Positions 43,267-44,729 of a DNA stretch of 44,729 nt are shown here, piece after piece (position 1 is the first letter of the stretch; every line of letters begins with the position of its first letter). Both the position numbers and the translations under genes were made by a program. Source of the DNA: Planctomycetaceae bacterium (lineage in GTDB: Bacteria > Planctomycetota > Planctomycetia > Pirellulales > Pirellulaceae); contig SYJV01000162.1 of NCBI GenBank assembly GCA_005798335.1, positions 1 through 44,729 of the forward strand. Direction: 5' to 3'. Under the pieces are notes generated by a model. The model saw only the letters and a program-made list of their open reading frames with translations, did no database searches and was not told the origin of the DNA.

Positions 43267-44514
43267 ATGTCGCTTCCCATTGTTGTGTCGAGCAAGCAAG
43301 AAAAATGGGATTGCCATCAATGTGGATTCTGTTGTCGCGGTTCGCTAATTCCGCTGAAGTCGGATGATCTGCAAAGACTGAGCAACCAAAATTGGGAGCA
43401 ACACCCAGAGTACCGAAATGTTCGCATCCTGGTTCGCCACTTCGGCACTGGGGGCGACTACCGCTTGGCGCATCGAGCCGATGGCACCTGTGTTTTCCTT
43501 ACCGGCGAAGGGCGTTGTCACATTCACGAGCGATTTGGTTCGCAAGCGAAACCCACCGTATGCCAAATATTTCCGCTGCAATTAGTTCCTCAGGATCGCG
43601 AGTCCGTTTTGACGATTCGTAGAGCCTGTCCGTCCGCCGCAGCAGACCTTGGCCGTCCTCTGGCCGAACACGCCGCGCTGGTCAAGCAGTTTATTGGCGA
43701 GCATCGCTTGAGTTCAGATCCAATTGCTCCTCCACCCCTGAAGCACGGTGACAGCCGCGACTGGAAAACGATTCGGCGCGTATTGCAGTGCGCTGAGCAA
43801 ATACTGACGGACCAGCGATATCCGCCGGTTCGTCGCGTGGTACATGCACTTCAGTTCGTGAACTTGATCGGGCGCGCCCAAACCAAGCGACTTACGGACC
43901 AGAAACTTTTTGAGTTGGCTCAAACACTAGTGGAAGTGGTTCCAGATGAATCTGAAATCTTCTTCGAGAATCGTCGGCCACCAAGAGCTTACTCACAAAC
44001 CTTGTTCCGTACCGCAGCAATTAACGTAGCCCGGTTGCACCCTCTGTGTGAACATCGTCGAAACTGGTCATCGCGATTTCAGCTCTTTCAAACTGGTTGG
44101 CGAATTCTGCGCGGCAGCGGACAGATGCCAAATTTGGGCCACGTTTTTCCGCAGGCTAGTTTCAAGGATCTGGAATCGGCGCGCGGTGCACTGCAGCCCG
44201 AAGTCTACGTCCCACTGACACGCTACCTTGAAGCAAATGCCACTACGTTTCTATACTCGAGTGCGGATCGGCAGCGCTGGCCACTGCTGGAAAGTGTGCG
44301 CGGGCTGGCGATTCTGTTTCCCATCGGATTGTGGATGCTTAGGTGGCTTTCGTTCGGTAGGCAGCCGACACACCAAGACATGCTCAATATCATTGTCGCA
44401 CTCGATCGCAGCCAAGGCTTCGCACCGTTAAACGGCTCAATTCATCGCTGGCGATTGGCAGCGCTGAGCACTCAATCAGAACTTGAGCGCTTGTCGATTT
44501 GGTATTCCAGCTAA
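43267..44514 (+). CDS. YkgJ-family cysteine-cluster protein
   Basis: A 415-residue protein whose N-terminal part has the YkgJ-type (zinc- or iron-chelating) cysteine cluster: WDCHQCGFCCRGSLIPL (Cys16, Cys19, Cys22, Cys23), then GTCVFLTGEGRCHIHERFG (Cys75, Cys84), VCQIFPLQL (Cys99) and RACPSA (Cys121). The remaining 280 residues are helical-looking, with one hydrophobic stretch (LESVRGLAILFPIGLWMLRWL) that could be a membrane anchor, and they make this much longer than minimal YkgJ proteins. Function is unknown in general; metal or iron-sulfur cluster binding is inferred from the cysteines. The start has no good ribosome site and lies 18 nt after the acyl-CoA synthetase stop. Confidence 0.87.
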   Translation: MSLPIVVSSKQEKWDCHQCGFCCRGSLIPLKSDDLQRLSNQNWEQHPEYRNVRILVRHFGTGGDYRLAHRADGTCVFLTGEGRCHIHERFGSQAKPTVCQIFPLQLVPQDRESVLTIRRACPSAAADLGRPLAEHAALVKQFIGEHRLSSDPIAPPPLKHGDSRDWKTIRRVLQCAEQILTDQRYPPVRRVVHALQFVNLIGRAQTKRLTDQKLFELAQTLVEVVPDESEIFFENRRPPRAYSQTLFRTAAINVARLHPLCEHRRNWSSRFQLFQTGWRILRGSGQMPNLGHVFPQASFKDLESARGALQPEVYVPLTRYLEANATTFLYSSADRQRWPLLESVRGLAILFPIGLWMLRWLSFGRQPTHQDMLNIIVALDRSQGFAPLNGSIHRWRLAALSTQSELERLSIWYSS

Positions 44515-44531
44515 ACTCTTTGGCATTCTGC

Positions 44532-44563
44532 TTAGGCGAGCGGCAGATGGGAGTTTACCAAGG
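44532..44563 (+). repeat. Second copy of the 32-nt leader module
   Basis: It matches 28812-28843 at 29 of 32 positions (TTAGGCGAGCGGCAGATG, then TTTACCAAGG). Here it stands 9 nt before the AATAC at the edge of palindromic copy C, whereas at 28.8 kb it stands 8 nt before the AATAC of an unrelated palindrome. Confidence 0.8.
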
Positions 44564-44571
44564 CCTAGGCG

Positions 44572-44691
44572 CAATACCGTTCAACGAACGTGGGATAAGC
44601 TTCCAGCTTGTCAATATCTTGTGCAAGCAATGGCGAAACTCCGCTACAGGTTGACAAGCTGGAAGCCTTTTTATACCCCACATCTTTTTTG
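44572..44691 (-). repeat. Palindromic interspersed element, copy C (right window end), inverted relative to copy A
   Basis: The reverse complement equals 20-139 at 119 of 120 positions; the one difference is in the TATA(A/C)AAGG segment. It includes the inverted arms around AGCTTGTCAA and TTGACAAGCTGGAAGC and the 36-nt loop. Homology with copy A includes the AAAAAAGATGTGGGG flank and ends at both sides by sequence divergence. The remaining 38 nt to the window end have nothing recognisable. Confidence 0.88.
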
Positions 44692-44729
44692 TTATTGTTT
44701 TGGAGACCCGATATGGGATTGATAGCGTA

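Noticed and set aside
20-44691. Terminal inverted elements as ends of a composite transposon or integrative element
   Set aside because: No transposase, integrase or other mobility gene lies between them, the content includes housekeeping genes (sdhCAB, S1-like protein), and a third copy lies inside. A contig broken at a repeat is simpler.

Overview
The window reads as chromosomal DNA of a planctomycete, most likely a Pirellulales-type member of Planctomycetota. The evidence is family content: two giant secreted repeat proteins with the planctomycete-type N-terminal LExRxLL motif, one of them ending in a type I dockerin; a BBP7-type outer-membrane beta-barrel; two secreted sulfatases; a neutral-ceramidase-like protein; a DUF4058 gene; and small membrane proteins of planctomycete style. 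Base composition looks moderate and codon use looks even along the window. No rRNA, tRNA, CRISPR array, phage gene or transposase was seen.

Layout. 1-829: no gene, but a palindromic element. 830-4024: two tandem POT-family peptide transporters. 4049-5595 (minus): a broken Calx-beta remnant and a DUF4058 gene. 5787-9403 (minus): a secreted S9 peptidase and a ceramidase-like hydrolase. 9515-9666: a 152-nt near-perfect palindrome. 10030-11865: a protein joining two c-type haem modules to a porin-like barrel that carries a third haem motif. 12102-12581: a small membrane protein. 12847-19962: a 2371-residue protein with sixteen tandem ~110-residue repeats and a dockerin. 19961-20180: two palindromes back to back. 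20274-22300: a Tat-type secreted protein overlapping an AlkA-like DNA glycosylase. 22684-25943 (minus): two sulfatases. 26080-33287: bestrophin-like channel, beta-carbonic anhydrase, sdhC-sdhA-sdhB, a YbhN/LPG-synthase-TM-like protein and a DUF5684 protein. 33579-39249: BBP7 barrel, terminator, and a 1371-residue SdrD-B/DUF11 protein. 39250-39798 (minus): a hypothetical protein. 40036-44514: S1-domain protein, acyl-CoA synthetase and YkgJ-type cysteine-cluster protein.

How the genes fit together. Much of the window serves surface and polymer life: giant adhesin- or matrix-like proteins, outer-membrane barrels, sulfatases, peptidase and ceramidase-like hydrolase, and peptide importers that could take up the products. 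The central metabolic block is succinate dehydrogenase, preceded by a bestrophin-carbonic anhydrase pair that may handle bicarbonate.

The most unusual items are the haem-porin fusion, the indel-free 330-bp and 372-bp coding arrays with a recent 660-bp block duplication, and the set of palindromic intergenic elements. One palindromic element occurs at both window ends in opposite orientation with 119 of 120 bases identical, so the window is probably a contig that stops where the assembler met this repeat. All family names come from reading the sequence; no database search was possible.
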